Shown here: in pieces, positions 26,891 to 35,811 of the stretch
Numbering within the stretch: the first letter of the stretch is position 1
Layout of the letters: every line of letters starts with the position of its first letter
Assembly (NCBI GenBank): GCA_963667855.2
Contig: CAXXKI010000009.1
Location: forward strand, 124,001-188,000
Source: G963667855 sp963667855
Lineage (GTDB): Bacteria > Planctomycetota > Phycisphaerae > UBA1845
DNA: 64,000 nt
Direction: 5' to 3'
The notes under the pieces: generated by a model
The model's input: only the letters and a program-made list of their open reading frames with translations
Told to the model about the DNA's origin: nothing
Database searches by the model: none
Position numbers and translations under genes: made by a program

Positions 26891-28561
26891 CTAAATCCTT
26901 GTGGAAGAAAACGGATTCTCCTGTTGCTTATCAGGCGGAAGAAAGGAAGCCATAGCATCCCACACTGCGGCGAGCTTTCCTTGTTTTCTAGCAGTATCGA
27001 TAGCAAGTCGCTCCAGGGTTTGAGGCACAGGCTGCACCGCTGATGATGGCAGTACATCCGCCTGAACTAAAACCTTAATGCGTTGTTGCCAATTGAGATG
27101 CCGCCAGAATAAGAATTTAAGCTTAGCAAAAGCCGCTTCATCAATTTCGCTCACAATAGCATCACCATTCACGAAATGGGTTTTGTTTTCCACGTTGCCA
27201 GTGTCCAAATCATGTGCGATAGGCGCAGTTATAGGTGACACTGCAGAAATATGATTATTAGTAACGGTAGCCGGTTTTACGTTACTACAATTAATATCGA
27301 TTACACAAGAATCTTCGCCGTCGAGACGAGCCGAATCCACCATAAAGCATGCCCGCTCCGGAACCCAAGCACGGGGGAAAAGCTCTACATCGAGTACAAA
27401 TGAATTCCCGATATCCCGAAATGAAAACTCTATCCAATTATAACTATATTTATACAATTCCTTGCTCTCGGGCGGATTGGTTGCCCCAGAGGATATATCC
27501 AATCTCTCACGACCCGATTCAATCGTCTTACTAATTCGGGGGATGTGTTCATGCCCTACCATGATGACGCTTGCGCGATTGTGCAAATATTGTTTGGCTC
27601 GAATCTTGTCTTTAAGCCAATCGAGTGGGTGGTGTATTAGAACAACGTATACTACGTTCGCTTCAGTAGGTAAAATGTACTGCGCGCTGCCGAGAATCAT
27701 TTTACCAATTTCATCGTCATCATCCGAAACCTGGACACTATTCATTCCTACGAACCTGAGAGTAATCCCCTCCGCAAACGCAACATCTTTTGTCCAGATC
27801 GGTTTGCTAGGAGAGTTAAAATCGCTATTATACCCAGCAGAGAAATCTCTGTAAGCCTTTAGTTTTTGGAGAAGTGGATTCATATCATCAGAATCCTCAC
27901 CAAGGTCATGCAAATACGCATCGATCGAATTCGAATCACCTTTACGCAACTCTTGATGAACAGAACGACAAACTCGATTGACTGCTTGTCGGTTACAGTC
28001 GTGATTGCCAGGAACCATACAAACGTCCGTTACATCACAACCCACCGCAACCGTTAGTTTATCAAGCCAATCTCCGGCACGCCTGTATTCTGCTTCCTGC
28101 CCGCCATATACCATGTCACCAGTCACTATAACCAGGTTTGCGTTACCGCGGCTCTTGGCAATATCTGCAGCGTCGTTGGTAAGCATATCTCGAACATCCT
28201 CATGTTCAAAAATCGTACCATTTTTTTCTTGCCCAAAGTGGATATCCGAGAGGTGAAGGCAACGAAGAGTCGTTTCTGCTCTTAAGCCTAAGAATCTCCG
28301 TTCATCAGAGGCGGTAACTTTTGACTTATTCAAACTAAAGCCCCAGCGCGTTGTTAATACGGTCTGCTTCTTCCAACCTCCCAGGGTCATATAGGCCCTG
28401 GAAATTCTACACAATAGTACAAATAGTATTATCCAACGTAATTCGCTGGTCAAGCTGGATCGGTTTTCGGAGAATTCACCGAGTGCGATAAATACACGGC
28501 TTGCCCCAGAGTTCGCTACATGCCATGGGATTGAGTTGCCTAGCGTTATACCTATCAACAA
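26891..28561 (-). CDS. Metallophosphoesterase effector with C-terminal GTPase-associated adaptor domain
   Basis: Calcineurin-like phosphoesterase. The motifs are LHLSDIHFG (D106, H108 from the first ATG), VTGDMVYGG, VPGNHD and VGHEHIP, a full dinuclear metal site. The last 80 residues (AAFAKLKFLFWRHLNWQQRIKVL ... LAAVWDAMASFL) look like the small helical adaptor that tethers effectors to this class of GTPase system. A hydrophobic stretch LRWIILFVLLC lies at 41-51; the true start may be there or at M58, since no start codon occurs next to the domain. It is the first gene of the operon and is probably the toxic or nucleotide-degrading output. Confidence 0.82.
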   Translation of the reverse strand: MLIGITLGNSIPWHVANSGASRVFIALGEFSENRSSLTSELRWIILFVLLCRISRAYMTLGGWKKQTVLTTRWGFSLNKSKVTASDERRFLGLRAETTLRCLHLSDIHFGQEKNGTIFEHEDVRDMLTNDAADIAKSRGNANLVIVTGDMVYGGQEAEYRRAGDWLDKLTVAVGCDVTDVCMVPGNHDCNRQAVNRVCRSVHQELRKGDSNSIDAYLHDLGEDSDDMNPLLQKLKAYRDFSAGYNSDFNSPSKPIWTKDVAFAEGITLRFVGMNSVQVSDDDDEIGKMILGSAQYILPTEANVVYVVLIHHPLDWLKDKIRAKQYLHNRASVIMVGHEHIPRISKTIESGRERLDISSGATNPPESKELYKYSYNWIEFSFRDIGNSFVLDVELFPRAWVPERACFMVDSARLDGEDSCVIDINCSNVKPATVTNNHISAVSPITAPIAHDLDTGNVENKTHFVNGDAIVSEIDEAAFAKLKFLFWRHLNWQQRIKVLVQADVLPSSAVQPVPQTLERLAIDTARKQGKLAAVWDAMASFLPPDKQQENPFSSTRI

Positions 28562-28723
28562 ACTTTTAAAATCGTTGGCACCGCTCCAACGGATTTCAGC
28601 CCGACCGAATCGGGTTGATTTTTAGATATATTTGGAGCAATCGATTACTCGCCCCCCTGGAGATTATCTCGCAAAATTAGAGGGTTTAGATAGTTTAGCG
28701 AAACAGGCGACAATCTATCACTG

Positions 28724-28732
28724 TTGAGCTAC
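28724..28732. repeat. Target site duplication (left) of the first IS256 element
   Basis: TTGAGCTAC, repeated exactly at 30113-30121 on the other side of the element. Nine bp is a normal duplication length for this family. Confidence 0.92.
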
Positions 28733-30112
28733 GAGATATTGTCAAATTCTGTGGATTGCCGAAAATCAAGCGGCGTTTTTCCTGAGTCCGTCTATGAATT
28801 CCACTCCTTTTATCACCTCCGCGAGCAAGTTTGATCCATTTAGAGCTCGCCAGTGTTTTTCCGCACATCGAGCCAGCTGAAATACCATAGTCAAGGTGGC
28901 CAGCCTCGATCCACAACCTTTTGTTTTCCGCGTTCGCAACCGCACAGTCGCAAAGGTCGATTCGATCGGATTCGTCGTACGTAAATGGCCCCAATGCTCT
29001 GCCGGAAAATCATAAAATGTCAGCAGTACCTCGCGGTCCTTGCCCAGGCATTCCGTTGCTTTGGGATACTTGGCCTTGTACGTTTCGATAAACAGGTCGA
29101 ATGAACTTTCGGCTTCTTCCCTGGTCTTGGCCATCCATATGTCATGAAGCATCTGCTTGGCTTTTACATGTCGTCTTTTCGGCATTTTGTTAAGCACATT
29201 AGCCGTCTTGTGAACCCAGCAACGCTGCTCCCTGCTGTCGCCAAGGACTTTACGCATGGCCGACCAGTACCCGGCCGCTCCGTCACCGGTCACCAGCTTG
29301 GGAAGAACTTTCAGGCCGCGGGCCTTGAGATCCAGCAGCAATTCCCGCCAGGACTGCTCGCTTTCACAATAGCCGTCCTGGATGGCCACCAGCTCTTTTT
29401 TACCATCCGGTGTAGCTCCCATGACCACTAAAATGCACTGCTTATCCTCATCCAGGCGAACATTGAAGTGAATTCCATCCACCCAGAAATACACATACTG
29501 CTTGTCGGCCAGCGATCTTTTGCTCCAGGACTCGTAGTCTTTTTGCCAAACCTCCTTGAGCCGTACAACCGTGGAGGCGCTCAAGCCCGGAGCGTCCGTT
29601 CCGAGCAACGCGGACAACGCTTCGCCGAAATCCCCGGTGCTGATTCCTTTCAGGTATAGCCAGGGAATCAGCTCTTCGATGCTCTTGGTTCGTCGCAGGT
29701 ACGGCGGCAGGACCGAACTGGTGAAACGCACCCGGTTGCCGTTTTCGTCAATCCTTCGGTCGTTCACACGCGGCTGGCGAACTTTGATTGGGCCTATTCC
29801 GGTCTGTAACTCGCGTTCGTCCTTGTATCCGTTGCGAACCACCAGCCGGTGATTATTCCCATCTCTCACGTGCTGGTGAGCCGAAATGTAATCTTCAACC
29901 TCGGCTTCTATCGCACACGAAAGCATGCGTTGAGCACCGTGTCGCAATAAACCCGTCAGGGCATCCTGGCACGAAGCCTCTGGAAAATGAAGCGTATCTA
30001 CTGTATCCTGTTTCATGGCGTATCCTTTGTGAATGGGTAATTTTTCTACTATCAATACCCAGGATACGCCGCTCTTTTTCCTTTCGCCATACACAGCTTT
30101 TGGTTATATCTC
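28733..30112 (-). mobile_element. IS256-family insertion sequence, complete
   Basis: 1380 bp flanked by an exact 9-bp target duplication. The imperfect terminal repeats start GAGATAT and share the segments CAAA and CTGTG within the first 25 bp on both ends. A single intact transposase gene fills it. It inserted about 160 bp upstream of the GTPase-associated operon and could affect that operon's promoter region. The sharp ends and exact duplication indicate a fairly recent insertion. Confidence 0.92.
28766..30016 (-). CDS. IS256-family (mutator-type) transposase
   Basis: A DDE transposase of about 416 residues; I take the ATG at 30016 (MKQDTVDTLHFPEASCQDAL). Motifs: DVEDYISAH-like N-terminal region, RNGYKDERELQTGIGPIKVRQPRV, the first catalytic Asp in YFWVDGIHFNVRL, the second in LVTGDGAAGYW and the last acid in the C-terminal helix after WGHLRTTNPIESTFATVRLRT. 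It appears intact. The frame extends 26 codons further upstream to another ATG, but that part overlaps the terminal region and has no family resemblance. Confidence 0.95.
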   Translation of the reverse strand: MKQDTVDTLHFPEASCQDALTGLLRHGAQRMLSCAIEAEVEDYISAHQHVRDGNNHRLVVRNGYKDERELQTGIGPIKVRQPRVNDRRIDENGNRVRFTSSVLPPYLRRTKSIEELIPWLYLKGISTGDFGEALSALLGTDAPGLSASTVVRLKEVWQKDYESWSKRSLADKQYVYFWVDGIHFNVRLDEDKQCILVVMGATPDGKKELVAIQDGYCESEQSWRELLLDLKARGLKVLPKLVTGDGAAGYWSAMRKVLGDSREQRCWVHKTANVLNKMPKRRHVKAKQMLHDIWMAKTREEAESSFDLFIETYKAKYPKATECLGKDREVLLTFYDFPAEHWGHLRTTNPIESTFATVRLRTRKTKGCGSRLATLTMVFQLARCAEKHWRALNGSNLLAEVIKGVEFIDGLRKNAA

Positions 30113-30121
30113 TTGAGCTAC
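30113..30121. repeat. Target site duplication (right) of the first IS256 element
   Basis: TTGAGCTAC, the exact partner of 28724-28732. Confidence 0.92.
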
Positions 30122-30694
30122 CCCGCTGACACGGATCCAATCAGAGTGTAATATACTTTAGAGTAAATCACTATTATGTCACCGGACGGATTAAAATGGT
30201 TCTCCCACACTTCTGGTGAAAGCGTGAAATAGGCCGGGTTAAGCGGTAAACTTTTTAACACATTAGTAGAATGCATTGACAGTAGTGCGAGAACGTTGGG
30301 TAAAACAACTGCAAGTACTATCACCCGCCGAACCCGCCCTCAAAACTCCGAATTCAGCACGCAAAAGGCTTCTCCTCTCTGTTTTTACGGGTTCGAGCGA
30401 TATTTCCTGACCTACAAATGCTCCGAACCCGTCATTATTGTCCGTTTAACAAATTTCGTTATTTACACGCGGGCGGAATATATTGATAACTCAAACGGTT
30501 CGGGCTGATTCGCCAGAAAATAATCCACTCGCTCTCTTATTAAAACGCAAAGCCAAAGACCATCGGCGTTGGCCTTTGCGCAACAATATTCTTAAAAACG
30601 CGGTCGGTAAACACTATTACCGTCGTTATAATAAGGAATCCGTTTGGGGCAAAAAGGATACACAATTTAGTCACACACAATAAGGGTAATAAAG
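30122..30694. other. Intergenic region, no gene seen
   Basis: About 570 bp. The one item of note is a hairpin near 30548-30580 with arms CGCAAAGCCAA and TTGGCCTTTGCG (one base bulged), which could be a terminator or leader structure for the small gene at 30695. Confidence 0.45.
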
Positions 30695-30934
30695 ATGAAC
30701 GGAAACGAGGCCCACAATAAATTGATTGACAAAATCAAAGAATATGAAACCAACCTTGGAGAAAAACCACGAGCGACCACAATCTGTTTGAGTACCGAGT
30801 ATGAACTTGACTTACTTAAAACAAAAAGTCCGATGTTGAAGTTATCCAACGGACAATCCCTTAAAGGTTTAAAAATTGATGGTTACACAATCAATATCGA
30901 TCCGGGACAAGAGGAGGATATCGTGTTTCAGTGA
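30695..30934 (+). CDS. Small hypothetical protein
   Basis: 79 residues, soluble and acidic at the end. AAGGGTAATAAAG precedes the ATG. It has an N-terminal helix (EAHNKLIDKIKEYETNL), then a strand-rich part with LKGLKIDGYTINIDPGQEEDIVF. I do not recognise the family. It is followed after 130 bp by the DUF2971 gene on the same strand. Confidence 0.55.
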   Translation: MNGNEAHNKLIDKIKEYETNLGEKPRATTICLSTEYELDLLKTKSPMLKLSNGQSLKGLKIDGYTINIDPGQEEDIVFQ

Positions 30935-31064
30935 CTTGAATCTCGTAATATCTGTCGAGAAAAAACTACTAATGAGGGTTGTTGGTAGTCGATACCTGAG
31001 ATTACAGAAAAAAGCAAAATAACATAGTGATACAAAGGATGGGCTACGATCCAAAGAATACAAA

Positions 31065-31796
31065 ATGTATATGATATGGAATGACGAGCAAGTTGAGCCA
31101 GAAACAATGCTCTGGCGATACATGAAAGCGGAACGACTTATTGAATTGCTCAGGTCAAAAACCTTATATTTTGCTTCAGCTCGTCAGTTTGATGATCCAT
31201 TTGAGGGTGCAGTCGCTGTCTTACCGCACGATTTTCCTGTTGATCCAAGATATAAACACCTTGACTCTGCCGACGGAGCGTTTGAAGAATTACGTCGCCT
31301 TGCGAAGATATCTTGCTGGCATCGTGCAGGATACGAATGCTACGCTATGTGGAAACTCTATGCCGGAGTCAAAAAAGGGATCGCCATACAAACGACAACT
31401 CGACGATTAAGAGCGGCGCTGCGGCCATTTAGGCTCGCGCCCGATTATGGCGAAGAAGAAGCAATTTTGGGATCAGTTCGATACATAGATCTTCATACGC
31501 AACATCTAAACGCTGGAATGGAGGAGAGGTTTTTCTATAAACACAAAGCTTTTGAATTCGAACGAGAGTTTCGAGTCATCATTCCTCTTAGGAAAGCAGT
31601 GGAGTTTGGAGAACGCGTTCCTGACTACGGAATAAACGTGCCGTTCGAACCTAGCGAACTTATCGAGAATATCTATCTTGGGCCAGAACTATCATACGAA
31701 GATCGACAGAAGGTAACAGACGCTTGCAACAACCACGGCGATTTCGGAACTCGATGTGTGACGTCCACACTACTTGGGAAACCGCGTTATACATAA
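31065..31796 (+). CDS. DUF2971 domain-containing protein
   Basis: A 243-residue soluble protein with the DUF2971 pattern: LWRYMKAERLIELLRSKTLYF, ARQFDDPFEG, then the ISCWHR and YAMWKLYAG segments and FEFEREFRVIIPL near the end. The family is of unknown function and is frequently encoded in genomic islands, next to restriction or toxin genes. No signal peptide or membrane helix. Family knowledge gives no reaction, so a defence link is only contextual. Confidence 0.85.
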   Translation: MYMIWNDEQVEPETMLWRYMKAERLIELLRSKTLYFASARQFDDPFEGAVAVLPHDFPVDPRYKHLDSADGAFEELRRLAKISCWHRAGYECYAMWKLYAGVKKGIAIQTTTRRLRAALRPFRLAPDYGEEEAILGSVRYIDLHTQHLNAGMEERFFYKHKAFEFEREFRVIIPLRKAVEFGERVPDYGINVPFEPSELIENIYLGPELSYEDRQKVTDACNNHGDFGTRCVTSTLLGKPRYT

Positions 31797-32016
31797 AATA
31801 AGTATCCTCTATCAGCGATAAATTCATATTCTTTACCCCCATTAATGCAATACGCCAATCCAGTTCAATCCGTTTAAGAGCCTCGTTTTAAACCAGTTCA
31901 TAGAAAACGACAATACCCGCTCACACACTACATCGACGCCACAAGAAAGACCTAACCTTTACAGGCAACGCCTCGAAAAAGAGCTCGCAATCCCAGAGGA
32001 AAAGATAATCCAGAGA

Positions 32017-32153
32017 ATGCGTTGGGATATGCCCATACTTTCCAAGAATTCTAAATGCTCGATTAGCCTAGATCTCCCAGTTCTATACTGCCAACCAACA
32101 AAAGCATGTAGCGAAGTGTGTTATGCCTCCCAGGGGCATCAGATCTTTTCGGC
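32017..32153 (+). pseudogene. gp88-like gene, 5' part, interrupted by IS66
   Basis: Starts at ATG 32017 behind AGAGGAAAAG. The visible codons give MRWDMPILSKNSKCSI and then a Cys motif LYCQPTKACSEVCYASQGHQIFS, which runs exactly to the target duplication of the IS66 element. The CxxxCYA motif recalls the phage gp88-like family. The reading frame resumes at 34674, and removing the element and one duplication copy restores a continuous frame of about 201 residues. Confidence 0.72.
32146..32153. repeat. Target site duplication (left) of IS66
   Basis: TTTTCGGC, repeated exactly at 34666-34673. Eight bp is the normal duplication length for IS66 elements. Confidence 0.93.
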
Positions 32154-32224
32154 GTAAGCACTCGGTCTACTACACCCTTTAAGGTTTTGCGATTTAATCC
32201 GATGGGGATCAGTGATTGAGTTTG

Positions 32225-33817
32225 TCAGGATTTACTGGCAGCCAACTGCTCGGTTTTCATGGCACCGGGGAGGAGGGTGGCCGGGTCGTCGCCTTGGGCG
32301 AGGCGATCGATGGTGTAGCGCAGGTATGCGAATGGGTCCAGTTCGTTCTGTTTGCAGGTGGCAACGACGGAATAGATTATCGCGGCCCGGTGACCTCCGG
32401 ACTCGCTGCCGGCGAACATCCAGTTCTTTCGCCCGATCACCACGTGACGCATGGCCCGCTCCGAAGCGTTATTGTCCAAAGGCAGCGATGAATCTTCCAG
32501 AAACGCGTTTAGTGGTTTCCACTGATTGAGCATGTACGACACCGCTTTACCAACCGAACTCTTCGGTAAGACCTCCAGCGACCATGCTTCCGCACAAGTA
32601 CGAATTTTATCTATCAGCGGTTTCGACTCGTCCTTACGAAGGGCCAGGTGCTCGTCTGCCCCGAAGTGTTTAACTGGAGCAGTCGTACCGGAAGCGCCTT
32701 GATCTACACCAGGATCAGTTGACTTTTCTATAGCTTCTATCGCTTTTCGTTCGACTTTGAAAAGATCCTGGATCAGCTTGAGCATCTGCCCGCAGCGTCT
32801 GCGATCATTCAGACGCGCGTCGTAATACTTCCGCCGAGCATGGGCCCAGCAACCTGCGCGTATTAAACCCTCAGACTTTACGATTTCTTCATAACCGCTA
32901 TAGCCATCGGTGAGTAGTGTACCAGAGAATCCCGGCAAAAATCCGCTGGGGCCTGTCGCAGAACGCGTAGTGGTAAAATCATAGAGTACCAGACGCTGCG
33001 ATTCGCAAAGATATGTCCACAGGTATCCGGTAGCCGCCTGCTTCCTGTCCGATTTCAACAGGTATGGCACTGTAGTCTCGTCTGCCTGGATCAACGAGCC
33101 GGCAAGTAACTGTTTTTTCAAGACTTCATAGATTGGCATAAGCAAGTCGGCCATGCGACCCACCCAGTCACACATAGTGGCCATGCTCACTTCCACACTG
33201 TGGCGACGAAGCATACCCTGAAGCCGGTTCAGAGGAATATGGTCGGCGTATTTACTGGTCAGCACGTGAGCCAGCAACCCCGGGCCTGCAATACCCTTAT
33301 CTATGGGACGAGGTGGCATCGAGGCGATGTGTACCCCTTCTTCGCATTTACGGCATGCATACTTCGGACGGATGTGCCTGCGCAAAAACAGGCTGCCCGG
33401 ATTATACTCAAGCTCTTTGGTGACTTCCTCGCCGATTTTGTGCATTTCCTTCCCGCAGCAGGGACAGTCGGTACTTTCCGGAGGATAAACGACATCTTCA
33501 GTGGGCAAGTCATCCGGCAAAGGTTTGCGGCCATGACCTTTTCGGCGGGTGTAGGTGATTTCTTCCTGCTGTGTTTCGTTTTGCAGTTGTTCCACCTGGG
33601 CAGTTAGCTCGTTAAAAAGCGATAACTGTGCAGGGTTGATCTTCTCCCCTTTACGACCGAAGAGCTTATGCTTGAGGAAAGCCAACTGCTCCTGCAGTTC
33701 CTTGATGCGATTTTCACGATCAGCCAGTTGTTCTTCCTGAACGACAACCTTCTGGTGAGTCTCCATCACCAGGTGCTTGAGAGCGTCGATGTCGTTGGGA
33801 AGTTCACTAATCGTCAC
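32225..33817 (-). CDS. tnpC: IS66-family transposase TnpC
   Basis: A 530-residue DDE transposase. It has the N-terminal coiled coil (VVVQEEQLADRENRIKELQEQLAFLKHKLFGRKGEK), a Cys4 zinc site (CPCCGKEM ... YACRKCEEG), then ADHIPLNRLQGMLRRH, the catalytic Asp in SLIQADETTVPYL, a second in LLTDGYSGYEEI and the acidic residue in LPLDNNASERAMRHVVIGRKNWMF. The length and order are normal for IS66. Confidence 0.97.
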   Translation of the reverse strand: MTISELPNDIDALKHLVMETHQKVVVQEEQLADRENRIKELQEQLAFLKHKLFGRKGEKINPAQLSLFNELTAQVEQLQNETQQEEITYTRRKGHGRKPLPDDLPTEDVVYPPESTDCPCCGKEMHKIGEEVTKELEYNPGSLFLRRHIRPKYACRKCEEGVHIASMPPRPIDKGIAGPGLLAHVLTSKYADHIPLNRLQGMLRRHSVEVSMATMCDWVGRMADLLMPIYEVLKKQLLAGSLIQADETTVPYLLKSDRKQAATGYLWTYLCESQRLVLYDFTTTRSATGPSGFLPGFSGTLLTDGYSGYEEIVKSEGLIRAGCWAHARRKYYDARLNDRRRCGQMLKLIQDLFKVERKAIEAIEKSTDPGVDQGASGTTAPVKHFGADEHLALRKDESKPLIDKIRTCAEAWSLEVLPKSSVGKAVSYMLNQWKPLNAFLEDSSLPLDNNASERAMRHVVIGRKNWMFAGSESGGHRAAIIYSVVATCKQNELDPFAYLRYTIDRLAQGDDPATLLPGAMKTEQLAASKS

Positions 33818-33900
33818 GAGCGGTCATCCTTATCTGCGGTTAAGGATATCCGATTCGTATTATTATTACAAGCCGCAACTACGACTTTATTGTGAAATTC

Positions 33901-34266
33901 CTATGCCGTTTTGCGGGGAACGAAACGCGGACGACGCTTAGCATTACTCAGATCGATTCCCTCAAGGATCAGGACCAGTTCCGCCGCTTCAACTTCCGCC
34001 CGATGCCCTGCGCGAAGCCTGTCGAGAGACTTCAATTGGAATCGCCCCTTCTCCAGCCGCTTGTACCACAGGCACAAACCAGAACGATCCCAGAAGAGCA
34101 ACTTAACCCTGTCTCGGCGACGATTGAAGAAAACAAAGAGGTGACCGGAGAGCGGATCTTCGCCGATCAATTCGCGAGTAGCCGCCGCGAGGCCATCGAA
34201 CCCCTTTCGCATATCGGTTACTTCAAGGCAGATGAATACTCGGACTGATGGAGGAAGCATTAACAT
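33901..34266 (-). CDS. tnpB: IS66-family accessory protein TnpB
   Basis: 121 residues: VRVFICLEVTDMRKGFDGLAA, then GHLFVFFNRRRDRVKLLFWDRSGLCLWYKRLEKGRF, the invariant TnpB core. Required with TnpA and TnpC for transposition of IS66 elements. It overlaps the tnpA frame by 7 bp. Confidence 0.96.
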   Translation of the reverse strand: MLMLPPSVRVFICLEVTDMRKGFDGLAAATRELIGEDPLSGHLFVFFNRRRDRVKLLFWDRSGLCLWYKRLEKGRFQLKSLDRLRAGHRAEVEAAELVLILEGIDLSNAKRRPRFVPRKTA

Positions 34267-34592
34267 GGCTCGACCACCCGAATCAAACGCGATAGTGCCT
34301 GCTCATCGAAATCCTCGCTGACACGGATTGATCGTCCTGCACCGAGTACGATCTCGTAGGATGAATTGGAAACGCTGGTCGAAATCGGAACCTCGATGAA
34401 CGGTAAGGTTTTACTTTTTGACGATAATCGCTCTCGTCCATTATCCGTACCGGCATCATCGGCCAGTCGCCGGATCCAGTAAGTCAGAGTATTGTAATTG
34501 AGACCACGGCGGCGACAGAATTCCGCCCGGTTTAAACCACTCGACTTCAAGGACGAAATCTTACGTCCCCAGTACTCGCGACCGCCTGACAT
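34260..34592 (-). CDS. tnpA: IS66-family accessory protein TnpA
   Basis: 110 residues with a helix-turn-helix part (EYWGRKISSLKSSGLNRAEFCRRRGLNYNTLTYWIRRL) and a C-terminal strand region (YEIVLGAGRSIRVSEDFDEQALSRLIRVVE). It is the first gene of the element and probably binds the ends. Confidence 0.94.
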   Translation of the reverse strand: MSGGREYWGRKISSLKSSGLNRAEFCRRRGLNYNTLTYWIRRLADDAGTDNGRERLSSKSKTLPFIEVPISTSVSNSSYEIVLGAGRSIRVSEDFDEQALSRLIRVVEPC

Positions 34593-34665
34593 GATGATTC
34601 TCCAAAAAACACATCATGCCAAAAAACACAACCCCACGTCCAGATGCATTTCACCGGAGGCTTAC

Positions 34666-34673
34666 TTTTCGGC
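34666..34673. repeat. Target site duplication (right) of IS66
   Basis: TTTTCGGC, the exact partner of 32146-32153. Confidence 0.93.
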
Positions 34674-35142
34674 AGCTATCATTAAGAGCCTGGCGGTCGG
34701 ATGGATGATTGATCAAGATCCCGAACATGTTGCGTGGAAGATGGTCGACGAAGCAGCGGGACGAGCGATTAGACTTGCTGGGAGTGGTGAGATATTACCC
34801 TCACATAGAACGCTTGTTGATTATATCGAAAATCGGGGAGGACAGGTTTGGGGATTTACGCGCAGAATCGATACGCAACAGGTCCTTCCGGGATTAATGT
34901 TTTCCTTCGATGCAACGACACCGGAAGAAGTCGTGGCTTATATATCGGAAAACGTACCTGTTCACAGAAGAGCATATTTGCGTCGACCTGAGGATTCGGT
35001 TCCAGGAATGGATGTAGCAGTAACTTTCAGAGTACATGGAGCTCAAACGAATTATCTGCGTAAAACACCACGAGAAGAAACGGATTGTCCGGCGGTTGAT
35101 GGAAAAGTATCGGGGTGCTGGGCTTGTGGGCGATGCTACTGA
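34674..35142 (+). pseudogene. gp88-like gene, 3' part, interrupted by IS66
   Basis: Continues in frame from the 5' part at 32017. The segment has AIRLAGSGEILPSHRTLVDYI followed by WGFTRRIDTQQVL, and ends in a Cys-rich tail CPAVDGKVSGCWACGRCY. N- and C-terminal Cys clusters plus a central 'GSGE/GSGD' motif match what I remember of phage gp88-like proteins, which have no settled function. The insertion has very likely inactivated it. Confidence 0.72.
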
Positions 35143-35174
35143 TTATCCAGTCCTAAACTTCTGATTGGGAGACA

Positions 35175-35771
35175 ATGATAGTAGCTACAGACGAGATACC
35201 CGTACACATGAACTATCCAAATCTATATAAACCTGTTGTATTTTCCCTATCCATGAAATTGCCACAATCGCCTCCACACCATGAACTGTTTGAATATGCC
35301 CTACAAATCAAACCAGGGATTTATCTAGCTGACGAATTCATAATGAGAATGGGCTTACGTTTTCCAGACATGTTTCTGTTTACAACTCCGAAGGGAAAGG
35401 GAAACAATTTATTTAAATCGCAGATTTGGCAGGGTATAACCGAAGCCGAGATTTTAGGCTACAATTACGGGAGCGGTAAGATAATATATTCAAGGATGAA
35501 AAATAGAGTACCTCAATTAGCCAAGAGTGACTTGTATAACGACAGGCGTAGAAAAAAATACCATGACTTATCTAGTCGTATGGAAATAGCATTCCCGTAT
35601 AATGATTGGCTCATGGAACTATTGGATGATAGTATGTCTCTCCTCAAGGTAGCACGATATTGCGGCGACAACGTCAGACCAAAGCCTTTCCGAGAAAAGT
35701 ATAATTCTCTACATGCTTTTTACGATCCAGATAATATCCCCAGGTCTTTATTGAATCCGAATACTGGTTAG
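35175..35771 (+). CDS. Hypothetical protein downstream of the gp88-like gene
   Basis: 198 residues, ATG at 35175 preceded by GGGAG. Soluble and mixed alpha/beta, with many Tyr, Phe and Pro (PVHMNYPNLYKPVVFSLSMK, LFTTPKGKGNNLFKSQIW). I do not recognise it. It starts 32 bp after the stop of the disrupted gp88-like gene, so the two probably formed an operon; its own transcription may now depend on the IS66 end. Confidence 0.6.
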   Translation: MIVATDEIPVHMNYPNLYKPVVFSLSMKLPQSPPHHELFEYALQIKPGIYLADEFIMRMGLRFPDMFLFTTPKGKGNNLFKSQIWQGITEAEILGYNYGSGKIIYSRMKNRVPQLAKSDLYNDRRRKKYHDLSSRMEIAFPYNDWLMELLDDSMSLLKVARYCGDNVRPKPFREKYNSLHAFYDPDNIPRSLLNPNTG

Positions 35772-35811
35772 GCGCGAATGTTGTAATAGCTACCAGGCAA
35801 GAAACCTTCGA

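Larger units (their letters stand above)
32154..34665 (-). mobile_element. IS66-family insertion sequence, complete
   Basis: 2512 bp with ends beginning GTAAGC on both sides (left GTAAGCACTCGGT, right GTAAGCCTCCGGT) and an exact 8-bp target duplication. It contains the standard tnpA-tnpB-tnpC set in order on the minus strand, all apparently intact. It splits a gp88-like gene. Confidence 0.95.
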
